This document shows, one piece after another, positions 1 through 8,216 of a stretch of DNA of 64,000 nucleotides. Origin of the DNA: Candidatus Nanoarchaeia archaeon (GTDB lineage Archaea; Nanobdellota; Nanobdellia; Woesearchaeales; WJIZ01); NCBI GenBank assembly GCA_028279765.1, contig JANQND010000030.1:60917-124916 (forward strand), read 5' to 3'. The notes under the pieces were generated by a model. The model worked only from the letters and a program-made list of their open reading frames with translations, did no database searches and was not told the origin of the DNA. The translations under genes were made by a program, and so were the position numbers. Every line of letters starts with the position of its first letter. The first letter of the stretch is position 1.

Positions 1-812
1 TCTTCATCAAACACCATAGGTGCTCCATCAAGTTGTTGTTTAAGTGGATCCCCAAAGGAAAAGTTTTTTAGGATATCAGAAGTCCAGCCGGGATAGGCAA
101 CAGAATGAGAGAATTTGTTTCTAGTATCCCAAAATTGCCATGCGTATCTGTTTGTCGTTTTAGTTTTTAAGATTTCTTCTTGATCTTGCGCCGTTATAAT
201 ATTACTTCCCTGATTGGATTCTTCACTTAGTGTGACTGCACCCTTCTCGTAAATAGATACTGCGTTTATATTAAAGAGAAAATGAACTCTTGGTTCTGAA
301 TGTAAGTTAAGATATTTAACTAATTCTGCCATTCCACTCCCAATATTAGACTCCTTGTCAATAATTGGTTCCTCTTTATTACGAGACATTCTCTGGTTAG
401 GATCATAAATCATTTTAAAATTGTGTTCAAACAATTCACGCAGTTCCCCCACCATCCTTTCTTGTCCCAGATTTGTTTTTGCCAGTTTTATCAATGTTTG
501 TCCTATTAAGCTCCTATAGATTTCCGTTTTGTCCTTCTTATACTGGTACGTTTCTTTATCATACTGCATCCAAACATGGCTCTCATCAAGAGGGAAATGC
601 AGAAGTGGGATCTCCCAATCTCCACTAATCTCTTCTGCCTTATCAAAAAGCTCATTAAAGGCACCGTTTGCATCATCTCCATACTTTTTTAGCAGGAGTG
701 GGCGAGAATAATGTTCTTGGCTAGTAACGGAGGCATACAATTGATCTGCTAATTTTCCCAGATTATCTCTATCTATCTCCCCAGCGCTAGAAAGCAAGGT
801 CATATCGTTCAT
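1..812 (-). CDS. Unknown protein, 3' end outside window
   Basis: Reading leftward from an ATG at 812, the frame stays open for about 270 codons to the left edge, so the gene is partial. It begins MNDMTLLSSAGEIDRDNLGK and is hydrophilic, with no signal peptide or membrane segment. A stretch near residue 235 (YAWQFWDTRNKFSHSVAYPGW) is aromatic-rich. I do not recognise a family. The start overlaps the stop of the upstream gene by four bases (ATGA, 809-812), which indicates translational coupling in one operon with the PLP-enzyme-like gene. A second ATG lies three codons further in. Confidence is high that it is coding, because 270 codons are open in a coupled position, and nil as to function. 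Confidence 0.8.
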   Translation of the reverse strand, partial: MNDMTLLSSAGEIDRDNLGKLADQLYASVTSQEHYSRPLLLKKYGDDANGAFNELFDKAEEISGDWEIPLLHFPLDESHVWMQYDKETYQYKKDKTEIYRSLIGQTLIKLAKTNLGQERMVGELRELFEHNFKMIYDPNQRMSRNKEEPIIDKESNIGSGMAELVKYLNLHSEPRVHFLFNINAVSIYEKGAVTLSEESNQGSNIITAQDQEEILKTKTTNRYAWQFWDTRNKFSHSVAYPGWTSDILKNFSFGDPLKQQLDGAPMVFDE

Positions 813-1633
813 AAAGAAGGAGAATCAGTTATCCTTTTTAACCGTTTCACTTCAATGCTAATCGCATTTCTATTGACACGAATATATCGCGGGCACTCAG
901 TGTAAGGAAAAGAATTGCGCTCGCAATACTTTATAATCCTTTCCCTTTGCACATCATCAGAAAACCCAACCACTACATTAATCCCCTTCTTATCTGAATG
1001 AATAATCTCAAACATGGACAAGTCTTTTTTTATCTTCTCATGCTGCTGCTCAAAAAAACGCAGTTTCTCCTGCAGCATCCCTAATTGCTTATCTAACGAT
1101 CCCATCTTATGCTTATCAAAAACCAGATTATCCAGCATGGATCGATCAAAAGAAAGCTCATCAAAAGCAAGAAATCCTCCATAATGCAGATTGACCGGCT
1201 TATCTTCGCCAAATGATCCTATAACGATATCGCCAATCTTTGCGATTTCAGATCCGATGCTTCCTGATGCATCATTAATAAGTAAAGCACCTTTCTGTTT
1301 AGTCATCGCATACAACAGTCCCATCGGCTGCTCAGCAAAATAACCGGATAAGGAATTAATCAGCAAAACAGATTGATCATCTAAATGCCGTCCCAGCTCA
1401 TTCGGCTCAATAATCCCATCATCTGTTTTAAGCTTCTCCAGGCTCATTCCTAAGCGTTCGGGAAACTGCAGGTAGGTAATCCAGCCGCCCTGATCCTGCA
1501 CAATAACTTTCCGCTTACCTAATGCCTTAGCTATTTTCAGGGCAGTTTGTATGGATACATTCCCCCGTTGGGTCAGATAAATATTTTTCTTGAGGGTATA
1601 TCGTTTCAAGTATTGTATAGCATTATTCTCCAT
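809..1633 (-). CDS. PLP-dependent aminotransferase-fold protein, DegT/DnrJ-like
   Basis: About 274 residues, shorter than usual DegT/DnrJ/EryC1 enzymes (about 370). The N-terminal part (LTQRGNVSIQTALKIAKAL, then VIVQDQGGWITY) matches the sugar-aminotransferase fold I. The segment around residues 140-160, reading SFGEDKPVNLHYGG, looks like the family's Schiff-base loop S-x(4)-K-x(4,5)-GG, with Lys as the likely PLP ligand. The C-terminal small domain appears reduced. I start it at ATG 1633, not the GTG at 1645, because a TATA-like GCTTTTTAAATTTTG at 1651-1665 puts a leaderless transcript start near 1633. It overlaps the next gene by ATGA. Substrate is unknown; it could be an inactive structural relative. 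Confidence 0.6.
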   Translation of the reverse strand: MENNAIQYLKRYTLKKNIYLTQRGNVSIQTALKIAKALGKRKVIVQDQGGWITYLQFPERLGMSLEKLKTDDGIIEPNELGRHLDDQSVLLINSLSGYFAEQPMGLLYAMTKQKGALLINDASGSIGSEIAKIGDIVIGSFGEDKPVNLHYGGFLAFDELSFDRSMLDNLVFDKHKMGSLDKQLGMLQEKLRFFEQQHEKIKKDLSMFEIIHSDKKGINVVVGFSDDVQRERIIKYCERNSFPYTECPRYIRVNRNAISIEVKRLKRITDSPSL

Positions 1634-1650
1634 GCAAAAAATCACTCAGA

Positions 1651-1665
1651 CAAAATTTAAAAAGC
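1651..1665 (-). promoter_or_regulatory. TATA box for the aminotransferase-like gene
   Basis: The minus strand reads GCTTTTTAAATTTTG, centred about 25 bases before ATG 1633. This supports a leaderless start. Confidence 0.5.
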
Positions 1666-1695
1666 TTGTGAAAGTGCAAACAATAAAGCAAGAGA

Positions 1696-1783
1696 GCAAC
1701 AACAATCGCGCAGACGAACTTAGTCTCTAAGCTCGAGATTTTGCCTAGAGCAAAATCGCTCTGCCTGCTATTATTGTTGTTGC
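1696..1783. repeat. Structured intergenic repeat R1 (diverged copy)
   Basis: Terminal inverted repeats GCAACAACAAT (1696-1706) and ATTGTTGTTGC (1773-1783) are perfect over 11 bases. Inside are GCAGA/TCTGC (1710-1714 with 1760-1764), a hairpin CGAaCTTAG-tct-CTAAGcTCG (1715-1735) and a perfect hairpin GATTTTGC-ctaga-GCAAAATC (1737-1757). CTGCCTGC at 1761-1768 matches the 3' signature of the other copies. It sits between divergent genes, directly against the TATA box of the methyltransferase gene. Architecture matches the copies near 13.8, 23.9 and 44.4 kb although the hairpin sequences differ. Confidence 0.7.
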
Positions 1784-1791
1784 TATAAAAG
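1784..1791 (+). promoter_or_regulatory. TATA box for methyltransferase gene
   Basis: TATAAAAG lies 19-26 bases before ATG 1810 and begins one base after the end of repeat R1. Confidence 0.5.
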
Positions 1792-1809
1792 CGAAATAAA
1801 CAGTTTAAA

Positions 1810-2289
1810 ATGACCTACTACGATGATATAGCAGAAGGATATGAAGAACTTCATAGAGAGGAACAACTAAAGAAGATAGAAATAATAAAACAATATTTCA
1901 AACCAAAAAAAGAAGAAAAGCTCTTAGATGTTGGCTGCGGGTCAGGCATCTCAACAGAGAATTGGAATTGCAAAACATATGGCATTGACCCATCAGAAAA
2001 ACTTGTTCAAATAGCAAAACAGAAAGGAATAGAATGCGAAGTAGCAAAAGCCGAGAACATCCCTTGCGAGGATCACTCTTTCGATTACATAATATCCATA
2101 ACAGCCATTCAGAACTTTGACAACATCGAAAAAGGGTTACAGGAAATAAAACGAGTGGGAAAAGAAAACTTTGTCCTCACCTTTCTCAAAAGAAGTCCCA
2201 AAAGAGAAAAAATTGAACAAGCAATAGATAAGATATTCACGATCAGAAAAACCATAGAAGAAGAAAAAGACATCATTATAATCGTCTAA
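1810..2289 (+). CDS. Class I SAM-dependent methyltransferase
   Basis: A protein of 159 residues. The SAM-binding motif I is LLDVGCGSGIS (about residues 38-48), followed by GIDPSEKLVQIAKQKG (motif II) and AENIPCEDHSFDYIISITAIQNF (motifs III-IV). This is the Methyltransf_11 type. It is shorter than most family members (200-250) and has only the Rossmann core with little C-terminal cap, so the substrate cannot be inferred. The start ATG agrees with a TATA box at 1784-1791. The next gene starts 40 bases downstream and may have its own promoter (ACATTTAAGAAC near 2295). Confidence 0.8.
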   Translation: MTYYDDIAEGYEELHREEQLKKIEIIKQYFKPKKEEKLLDVGCGSGISTENWNCKTYGIDPSEKLVQIAKQKGIECEVAKAENIPCEDHSFDYIISITAIQNFDNIEKGLQEIKRVGKENFVLTFLKRSPKREKIEQAIDKIFTIRKTIEEEKDIIIIV

Positions 2290-2329
2290 ATACAAACATT
2301 TAAGAACGCCAAACAACAAGAAAAAACTG

Positions 2330-3397
2330 ATGAATAAAAACCTTCTTCTCTTCCTTGCATTGATTTTACTAACTGCCTGCATCTACGAGACTCCTCAGGC
2401 AACCCAGATAAGCAGCCAGGCCTTTAACTCTACGCAGGATACGTTCGCACAGCAGGAGGAGCTTAAAGAAAAAGAGGCCCAGCAATTCACATTAAAGAGA
2501 AGAATTGATGCAGAATACACCGCAAAAGCAGCCGAAAACATTCATGACGAGTGCAAAGGATGCCTGGATATTATTGCTGCATCGGCATCTGCAATCAGAT
2601 ATTATGATCCGTCCCTGACTTATCCCGCAATCCTCTCTCTTTCAGGAGCATTACGATTAGACGAAAGAGAAAAGCTCATCCACACCTTTCTTACACACAG
2701 AGTTAGCCTGCTTGGATATGAACCATTCTATACAGCAAACCAGCGACAGACCTCTAAAGCAGCCCAGGTATTTCGGGATGCAAAGAACAAGCCTGCACGG
2801 GTAGGGATTGCAGATGCAAATTATCTCAAGGCGCTTCTCTTCTCTGGTGCAATTCCTATAGCAAGTATTGATCGATTCTACATTTTTGAAGACCAGTTAG
2901 GAAGATATCTCAATATTTCGGGTTTCAAAGCAGAGCACGAAGAAATATTTGTCGCCCTGGTAGGCTACAAGAATGAAATCTTCATCCATGACCCAAGAGT
3001 AGATGGGCTCAGGGCATCGTATCAAAAAATCGACCTGCAGCATTTCTCTCAGGCATGGGCAAGCGATCAGAATACCTATGGAATTCAGTTCTCCTTCTAT
3101 CTCCTTAAGAAAAAACCGATGATCGGAGGTGAGCAGGCATCGAAAACCATTATTGAGGACATCACGTACAGCCACCAGAACCTGCGATCAAATCATCCCG
3201 ATCTGGAATCTATTATTCTGCAGGGATACATCACCAGAAAAGAAGCAAGCATGTACTTCAAAGATACAGACAAAGAAATATACCAAACCCTTAAGCAAAG
3301 CGCTTCACTCTTCAAGGCACTTATAGGCGAAAAAAATAAAAATACTGCTGACCAAAAACTCAATGAAATAATACAAACCGAGCAACAGCTACCATGA
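2330..3397 (+). CDS. Secreted lipoprotein with C39-peptidase-like domain
   Basis: A protein of 355 residues. Residues 1-17 form a signal peptide ending in a lipobox-like LTAC, so it is probably lipid-anchored outside the membrane. A region of about 70-250 resembles papain-like C39 peptidases: DECKGCLDIIAASASAIRYYDPS could hold the catalytic Cys, and FVALVGYKNEIFIHDPRVDG resembles the C39 His/Asp strand (GY-x-DP). The expected His just before the GY strand is displaced (AEHEEIFVALVGY), so catalysis is uncertain. It could be a peptidoglycan-independent binding module of the same fold. The stop overlaps the next gene by ATGA (3394-3397). Confidence 0.55.
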   Translation: MNKNLLLFLALILLTACIYETPQATQISSQAFNSTQDTFAQQEELKEKEAQQFTLKRRIDAEYTAKAAENIHDECKGCLDIIAASASAIRYYDPSLTYPAILSLSGALRLDEREKLIHTFLTHRVSLLGYEPFYTANQRQTSKAAQVFRDAKNKPARVGIADANYLKALLFSGAIPIASIDRFYIFEDQLGRYLNISGFKAEHEEIFVALVGYKNEIFIHDPRVDGLRASYQKIDLQHFSQAWASDQNTYGIQFSFYLLKKKPMIGGEQASKTIIEDITYSHQNLRSNHPDLESIILQGYITRKEASMYFKDTDKEIYQTLKQSASLFKALIGEKNKNTADQKLNEIIQTEQQLP

Positions 3398-4161
3398 ATC
3401 CCAAACTCAAACGGTTCCTCTCAGATACCCTGCAATCACTCAATCCACAGTATTATCATAAGCTCGCAGACCGCCGGGTTGATTCGGCACTGGTTTATTT
3501 CTTCGTTTTAGTGATTACTACATTTCTTCTCACGGCAATACTCTTTATTCCTACTGTTCTGTTCTTAAAAACAGACATTGAGCAGGGTATGCTGGGCATA
3601 AACACCTTCACGATTGATGCGGATTTTGAGACTGTTGAGCCGATCATGATTCCGACAAAGGATCCACTGATTACATTAGATACCACAAACAATAAAACCC
3701 TTGATACCGAACTGCTGTTGATTACCAACGAGGAGCTCTATTACAATATCTTTGGTGAGCAGGGAAAAACAACTATTGAGAAATATGATTTCAGTGAACA
3801 TAGAAAAGGGGCTATGGACGCGATAAGCAAGTTCTTTTTCTTCCTGATTCCCAGTATTGCTACGTTCTATATACTCGCCTATACTATCAAGTATTTAGCC
3901 ATCATTCTTATTGCTGCCTGTTGTGCGTTTGCTCTAACCAAGATGCGCAAAAGCAAAATCGAGTTCAGGCAGATACTCTCGCTCTCTATCTATACATCAA
4001 CCGTGATGATACTCATTGAAGTATTAACGATTCCTTTCTTCATCAGCAAGTACTTAGTAACCTATTCTCCGTTTATCGGCTTTAATACCTCAGTGTTCGC
4101 TATCACGTTTTATCTTGTTCTCTTTGTGAGCGCGGTACGCATCAATGCAAGGATGGAATGA
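3394..4161 (+). CDS. Multi-pass membrane protein, DUF1189-like
   Basis: A protein of 255 residues with a hydrophilic N-terminus, a membrane segment at about 30-55, an extracytoplasmic region at about 60-140 and four more segments between about 145 and 250. The general plan resembles DUF1189 membrane proteins, but the family call is tentative. It is translationally coupled to the upstream lipoprotein gene (ATGA overlap), so the two products may form a membrane complex. Function is unknown. Confidence 0.6.
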   Translation: MNPKLKRFLSDTLQSLNPQYYHKLADRRVDSALVYFFVLVITTFLLTAILFIPTVLFLKTDIEQGMLGINTFTIDADFETVEPIMIPTKDPLITLDTTNNKTLDTELLLITNEELYYNIFGEQGKTTIEKYDFSEHRKGAMDAISKFFFFLIPSIATFYILAYTIKYLAIILIAACCAFALTKMRKSKIEFRQILSLSIYTSTVMILIEVLTIPFFISKYLVTYSPFIGFNTSVFAITFYLVLFVSAVRINARME

Positions 4162-4186
4162 GAACAAAGCGAACAAATTCTATAAC

Positions 4187-4196
4187 CTTTTTAAAG
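4187..4196 (+). promoter_or_regulatory. TATA box setting the cmk start
   Basis: CTTTTTAAAG lies only a few bases before ATG 4198 but 23 bases before ATG 4219, so the second ATG is the probable leaderless start of cmk. Confidence 0.5.
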
Positions 4197-4218
4197 AATG
4201 AAATATAAGCATAGCCCT

Positions 4219-4752
4219 ATGAAGATAACAGTCTCTGGGGAAGTAGGTTCAGGAAAAAGCACGATCTCAAAAATGCTTGCAGAGAAATTACAATATCCAT
4301 ACTATTCTATAGGAGGGCTAATGAGGGAAATCGCACAAAAGCGCGGACTGTCTCTTATGGAAATCTCAAAGAAAGCAGAGAGCGATCCCTCCATTGATGA
4401 GGAGCTCGATAAAAGGCAAAAAGAAATCGGGGAAAAAGAAGATAATTTCATCATGGATTCTCGATTAGGGTTCTACTTTATTCAGGATTCGTACAAAATA
4501 TTCTTCACCGTAGACCCAGAGGAAGCCGCAAAACGAATTATTGGCGAAAAACGCAAGGATGAAGCGTACAGGGATGCAGAGCAGGCACTCAGTGTTCTCA
4601 GAAAGCGCATGCAGTCAGAAAACAAGCGCTATAAAGAATACTATGGAATTGATTTTCCGCGGAACGAAGATTTTGATCTAATTATTGACACCACTCACAC
4701 AAAACCAGAAGAAATAGTGGAGCTAGTAAGAGAGAACATAGGAAAGAAATAG
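4219..4752 (+). CDS. cmk: Cytidylate kinase (CMP kinase), archaeal type
   Basis: A protein of 177 residues from ATG 4219. It phosphorylates CMP/dCMP with ATP in pyrimidine nucleotide salvage. The P-loop GEVGSGKS lies at about residues 6-13, followed by YYSIGGLMREIAQKRG (NMP-binding region), DSRLGFYF and a lid with RxxDExYRD-like residues (GEKRKDEAYRDAEQAL). Length suits the archaeal CMP kinase family, which is shorter than bacterial Cmk. The upstream ATG at 4198 would add MKYKHSP but lies too close to the TATA box. It is a stand-alone gene convergent with the next minus-strand gene. Confidence 0.88.
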   Translation: MKITVSGEVGSGKSTISKMLAEKLQYPYYSIGGLMREIAQKRGLSLMEISKKAESDPSIDEELDKRQKEIGEKEDNFIMDSRLGFYFIQDSYKIFFTVDPEEAAKRIIGEKRKDEAYRDAEQALSVLRKRMQSENKRYKEYYGIDFPRNEDFDLIIDTTHTKPEEIVELVRENIGKK

Positions 4753-4765
4753 GCTTATTCTGTTT

Positions 4766-5314
4766 TCAGGGATCCCACACATAAACAATCAGGCGAACAA
4801 TGCGCGCTGAGCTGTTATCCACTTTCAGTTTCACAAACCGCTCATCCTTTGCCAGGGTTGATGAAAGGGATTCCACCTGAGAGAAGAGCGCAACAAAATC
4901 ATCCCCCCCGTTTCCCGCAAAATTATCGGGGTTATATCCCCAATAAACCTGGCCGTCAACAAATACCAGGTCTTTATCTTCCTGAAAATAAAATAAGTAG
5001 TCCCGATCTGTTCCTAAGAGGAGTTTTGATTTAGAGTAAGGAAGACCCGCATAGGCAGCCATAGTGGTATTCGTAATGGTATCCTCCTTGAGCAGACCCA
5101 TTTTCTGAATATCAGTAATAGATACCCAGTCATAAGGAGAAGAGGGTGATGCGAGCGTCTTTCCAATGCGTACTGCCTCTGATTGAAGAACTTGATAGGG
5201 CTTGGCATCAAAAGAAATATTCGTATACTCAGAAACAAAGAGTTGCACGAACAAAAATAAGATTACCAGAAACGAAACGAAACCGATCACCATAGCCTGC
5301 CCTCTTTTATTCAT
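4766..5314 (-). CDS. Pilin-like surface protein with class III-type signal
   Basis: A protein of 182 residues starting MNKRGQAMVIGFVSFLVILFL: a short basic head, a GQ-type processing site and one hydrophobic helix, as in archaeal pilin/archaellin-like precursors. The remaining ~150 residues are soluble, with YGLPYSKSK-like and DYLFYFQEDKDLVFVDGQVYWGY strands and no recognised domain. I prefer ATG 5314 to ATG 5323 because the TATA-like TTTTTAAA (minus strand, 5338-5345) is 24 bases before it. There are no pilus assembly genes nearby. It could be a minor pilin or an unrelated membrane-anchored protein. Confidence 0.6.
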   Translation of the reverse strand: MNKRGQAMVIGFVSFLVILFLFVQLFVSEYTNISFDAKPYQVLQSEAVRIGKTLASPSSPYDWVSITDIQKMGLLKEDTITNTTMAAYAGLPYSKSKLLLGTDRDYLFYFQEDKDLVFVDGQVYWGYNPDNFAGNGGDDFVALFSQVESLSSTLAKDERFVKLKVDNSSARIVRLIVYVWDP

Positions 5315-5415
5315 TCGATGCATTAAAGAAGAGATGTTTAAAAAGATTGCTGAAGAGAATGAAACACTTTTTTCAGGATGCAGTCAGGTAGAGTGACAAA
5401 GCTCTTTTCCGTTAC

Positions 5416-5425
5416 CTTTATAAAC
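5416..5425 (+). promoter_or_regulatory. TATA box for FKBP gene
   Basis: CTTTATAAAC lies 68 bases before the ATG at 5493. This predicts a leader of about 45 bases, with a purine-rich AGAGGGAAAAGG before the start. Confidence 0.45.
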
Positions 5426-5492
5426 TCTTTATCAATCCTTCAGGGTATGTTTCTTCTCGCATTGTTTACAAGCTAGAGGGAAAAGGAAAAAA

Positions 5493-6203
5493 ATGATTCA
5501 AAAAAACGACTTCATCGAAATCGAATATACCGCACGAACCAAAGACGAAGGCATTATCTTTGACACCACGGATGAAAAACTGGCAAAAGAACAGGGCTTC
5601 CTGCAGAAAAATGCCGTTTATGGGCCGGCAGTTATTTGTGTAGGCCAAAAGCAGGTGATTGCAGGGTTAGATGACAAAATTATCGGAAAAGAGCTTAACA
5701 AAGAATATACTATTGAATTATCACCTGAAGAAGCCTTTGGGAAAAAAGACGCAAAACTCGTCCAATTAATCCCAACAAACAAATTCAAGAAGCACAATAT
5801 TGTGCCACAACCCGGCTTGCAGGTAGAAATCGATAATCTCAACGGCATCATTAAAACTGTTTCCGGTGGAAGGACACTCGTAGATTTCAATCATCCACTC
5901 TCAGGAAAAGAGATCGAATACACCATTAAGATTCTCAAAAAAATAGATGATGATACGGAAAAGCTCAAAGGATACCTCAAAGTAAGCCTGGGTATTGAGC
6001 TTAGTGCATCAGTAAAAGAAGGAAAGGCAAGCATCGAGATGCCCTTTGAGCTGCAAAAAGAAATGCAGGATCATCTGGCAGGAAAAATCAAGGAAATCAT
6101 TCCTACTATCAAGGATATTACGTTCACCACCAAGAAAAAAGAAGACAAAACTAAGGGCGCCTCATCAAAAAAGACTCCTGAAAAAGCAACTACTCCAAAA
6201 TAA
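5493..6203 (+). CDS. FKBP-type peptidyl-prolyl isomerase (SlyD-like)
   Basis: A protein of 236 residues. It catalyses proline cis-trans isomerisation and acts as a folding chaperone. Residues 1-85 hold the split FKBP domain (DFIEIEYTARTKDEGIIFDTT, GPAVICVGQKQVIAGLDDKIIGKE), with an insert-in-flap region at about 85-130 (SPEEAFGKKDAKLVQLIP, as in SlyD). This is followed by a C-terminal domain of about 70 residues as in archaeal FKBP26 and a Lys/Thr-rich tail. It has its own promoter and precedes ftsZ by 57 bases. Confidence 0.88.
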   Translation: MIQKNDFIEIEYTARTKDEGIIFDTTDEKLAKEQGFLQKNAVYGPAVICVGQKQVIAGLDDKIIGKELNKEYTIELSPEEAFGKKDAKLVQLIPTNKFKKHNIVPQPGLQVEIDNLNGIIKTVSGGRTLVDFNHPLSGKEIEYTIKILKKIDDDTEKLKGYLKVSLGIELSASVKEGKASIEMPFELQKEMQDHLAGKIKEIIPTIKDITFTTKKKEDKTKGASSKKTPEKATTPK

Positions 6204-6209
6204 ATAAAA

Positions 6210-6253
6210 TTTATATATCAGTAGGGCAAAGGAATACCATCGCGATGAGGTGG
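6210..6253 (+). promoter_or_regulatory. ftsZ promoter and ribosome binding site
   Basis: The TATA box TTTATATA is at 6210-6217, which puts a transcript start near 6241. A Shine-Dalgarno GAGGTGG at 6247-6253 is 7 bases before the GTG start at 6261 and decides that non-ATG start. Confidence 0.55.
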
Positions 6254-6260
6254 GGATAAA

Positions 6261-7382
6261 GTGGATTCAATAATTGAAAGCGCCAAAGAACAAGTCGAGC
6301 AGGATCTCAACATTGAGCAAGGCTCGCAGCCGTTTAATGAAATGGACTCTGAACTTGAAGAGTTCCTTGCACAGCAAAAGGCAAAGATTAAAGTCGTCGG
6401 TGCTGGCGGTGGTGGTAATAATACCATCAACAGAATTTCAGAGGTCGGAATCAAGGGCTCTGAAACGATCGCAGTAAACACTGATGCCCAGGACTTGCTT
6501 TACACCACAGCAGACAAGAAAATTCTGCTGGGAAGGGAAGTTACGCAGGGGCTTGGTGCAGGCTCAAACCCAAAACTGGGGGAAGAGGCAGCACGAGAAA
6601 ACGAGCATGACATCAAGAATGCTCTCTCACATTCAGACATGGTCTTCATCACCTGCGGATTAGGTGGTGGAACCGGAACAGGCTCCGCGCCTGTTATTGC
6701 AGAACTGGCAAAAAAGCAGGGTGCGCTCACCGTAGGCATTGTTACCATGCCGTTTGCCATGGAAGGACACCGCAGGTATGATAACGCGGTGATCGGCCTG
6801 GAAAAAATGGAGCAAATCGTGGACACGCTCATCGTGATCCCTAACGATAAGCTCCTGGAACTGGCACCTGATCTGCCCTTGCATACTGCCTTTAAGATTG
6901 CAGATGAGATCCTCACCAATTCCGTCAAAGGAATTGCAGAGATGGTTACCAAAGCAGGCCTGGTCAATCTTGACTTTGCTGATATTAGGGCTGTCATGAA
7001 AGGAGGAGGGGTCGCATTGATCGGTGTAGGGGAGTCCGATACCGATAATCGGGCCATTGAAGCTGTCGAAAAAGCGATCAACAATCCCTTGCTGGACGTT
7101 GACATTGCCAATGCCAACGGAGCACTCATCAATGTTGCCGGCGGTGAAGACATGACGCTTGACGAGGCGCGAAAAGTCGTTGAGGCAGTCTCTGAAAAGC
7201 TCAGCGAAGAGGCAACATTAATATGGGGAGCCCAAATCTATAAGGATTTGGAGAGCAGCATTCGGGTGATGCTCATCGTAACCGGAGTGCAGTCCTCGCA
7301 GATATTCGGGACGGATTTTAAAACAACCGACGTAAAGAGAAAAGAAATGGAGACAGAGCTGGGAATCGAATTCATCGAGTAA
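6261..7382 (+). CDS. ftsZ: Cell division protein FtsZ
   Basis: A protein of 373 residues from GTG 6261. It is the tubulin-like GTPase forming the division ring. Landmarks are VVGAGGGGNNTINR (nucleotide-binding T1), NTDAQDLLYT (T2/T3), the tubulin signature GGGTGTGSAPVIAELAKK (T4), TMPFAMEGHRRYDNA and VNLDFADIRAVMKGGGVALIGVGES with the T7 catalytic acid residues (NLDFADI). An N-terminal extension of about 45 acidic residues precedes the core, as in archaeal FtsZ1/FtsZ2. It is the first gene of an operon: secE follows one base after the stop, then spt5 and rpl11. Two-FtsZ archaea are common, but only one copy is visible here. Confidence 0.95.
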   Translation: MDSIIESAKEQVEQDLNIEQGSQPFNEMDSELEEFLAQQKAKIKVVGAGGGGNNTINRISEVGIKGSETIAVNTDAQDLLYTTADKKILLGREVTQGLGAGSNPKLGEEAARENEHDIKNALSHSDMVFITCGLGGGTGTGSAPVIAELAKKQGALTVGIVTMPFAMEGHRRYDNAVIGLEKMEQIVDTLIVIPNDKLLELAPDLPLHTAFKIADEILTNSVKGIAEMVTKAGLVNLDFADIRAVMKGGGVALIGVGESDTDNRAIEAVEKAINNPLLDVDIANANGALINVAGGEDMTLDEARKVVEAVSEKLSEEATLIWGAQIYKDLESSIRVMLIVTGVQSSQIFGTDFKTTDVKRKEMETELGIEFIE

Positions 7383-7383
7383 A

Positions 7384-7581
7384 ATGGATATCAAAAAACA
7401 CACCGTAAGATTAAAATCATTCATCATGGAGTGCAGGCGAGTACTGAAGATTACACGAAAGCCTAACCGCGATGAGTTTAAGACGATTGTCAAGGCATCA
7501 GCCCTGGGAATGGCTATTGTAGGGCTACTGGGTTTTGTCATTGTCATGGCTAAACAGTTATTGCTGCCCCCTTTAGTATAA
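7384..7581 (+). CDS. secE: Preprotein translocase subunit SecE/Sec61-gamma
   Basis: A protein of 65 residues. An amphipathic N-terminal helix (VRLKSFIMECRRVLKITRKPNRDEFKTIVK) is followed by a single membrane helix (ALGMAIVGLLGFVIVMAKQLLL), which is the archaeal SecE/Sec61-gamma plan and length. It acts as the clamp of the SecY channel. It lies one base after ftsZ and 48 bases before spt5, the usual archaeal ftsZ-secE-spt5-rpl11 order. Confidence 0.9.
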   Translation: MDIKKHTVRLKSFIMECRRVLKITRKPNRDEFKTIVKASALGMAIVGLLGFVIVMAKQLLLPPLV

Positions 7582-7629
7582 AGAGTATACAAGAGTAATA
7601 ATCAATCAACAAAGACAAATGAGGAAAAA

Positions 7630-8157
7630 ATGGAAGAACAAATTTATGCATTAAGAACCACTGCAAACCGCGAAGATCAGGTTATGGATTTCGTAATCAG
7701 CAACGCAAAGCGAAAAAAGCTCGGTGTTGATTCAGTAATTCGGCCGCACGGTATGAGAGGGTACATCTTTATCGAGGCAAGCTCCCGCTCAGATGCAGAG
7801 CAGGTAGCCTTCAATGTTCCCTATGCAAGAGGAATTCTTCCAAACATCATTGAATATAAAGAAATCGAACATATGCTCAAGCAGGTCAAAACCGAGATGA
7901 ATATCCAAAAGAATGATATTGTGGAGATCATTTCCGGTCCGTTCAAAAGGGAAAACGCCAAAGTCTCCCGAATTGATAAGCAAAAAGAAGAAGTCGTGCT
8001 TGAATTGCTGGAATCTGCAGTACCTATTCCGATTACGGTAAAGATGGACACCGTGAAAGTAATTCGAAGGGATTCAGATGAAGAAGAAGCAAGTGATGAT
8101 GAGTCTTCAGATTCAGATGATATGGAAGCACCATCAGGTGCTCCTACACTGAACTGA
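7630..8157 (+). CDS. spt5: Transcription elongation factor Spt5 (NusG homologue)
   Basis: A protein of 175 residues. The NGN domain (about 1-85: IYALRTTANREDQVMDFV, HGMRGYIFIEA) binds the RNA polymerase clamp with Spt4. A KOW domain follows (about 92-140: IQKNDIVEIISGPFKRENAKVSRID). The last 25 residues are an Asp/Ser/Glu-rich tail not typical of archaeal Spt5, which usually ends after the KOW domain at about 150. ATGAGG is a Shine-Dalgarno before the start. Confidence 0.93.
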   Translation: MEEQIYALRTTANREDQVMDFVISNAKRKKLGVDSVIRPHGMRGYIFIEASSRSDAEQVAFNVPYARGILPNIIEYKEIEHMLKQVKTEMNIQKNDIVEIISGPFKRENAKVSRIDKQKEEVVLELLESAVPIPITVKMDTVKVIRRDSDEEEASDDESSDSDDMEAPSGAPTLN

Positions 8158-8186
8158 GAAATTCTAAAGCTGTGGAATCCTAAACC

Positions 8187-8194
8187 TTTATAAA
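8187..8194 (+). promoter_or_regulatory. Internal operon promoter for rpl11
   Basis: TTTATAAA ends 22 bases before ATG 8217, so rpl11 has its own leaderless promoter although it lies close behind spt5. Confidence 0.5.
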
Positions 8195-8216
8195 TCGATA
8201 GGGAGTTCTCAAAAAG

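Noticed and set aside
6500..7153. 217-codon minus-strand frame opposite ftsZ
   Set aside because: It is a shadow of ftsZ codon bias, with no family resemblance and no start signals.
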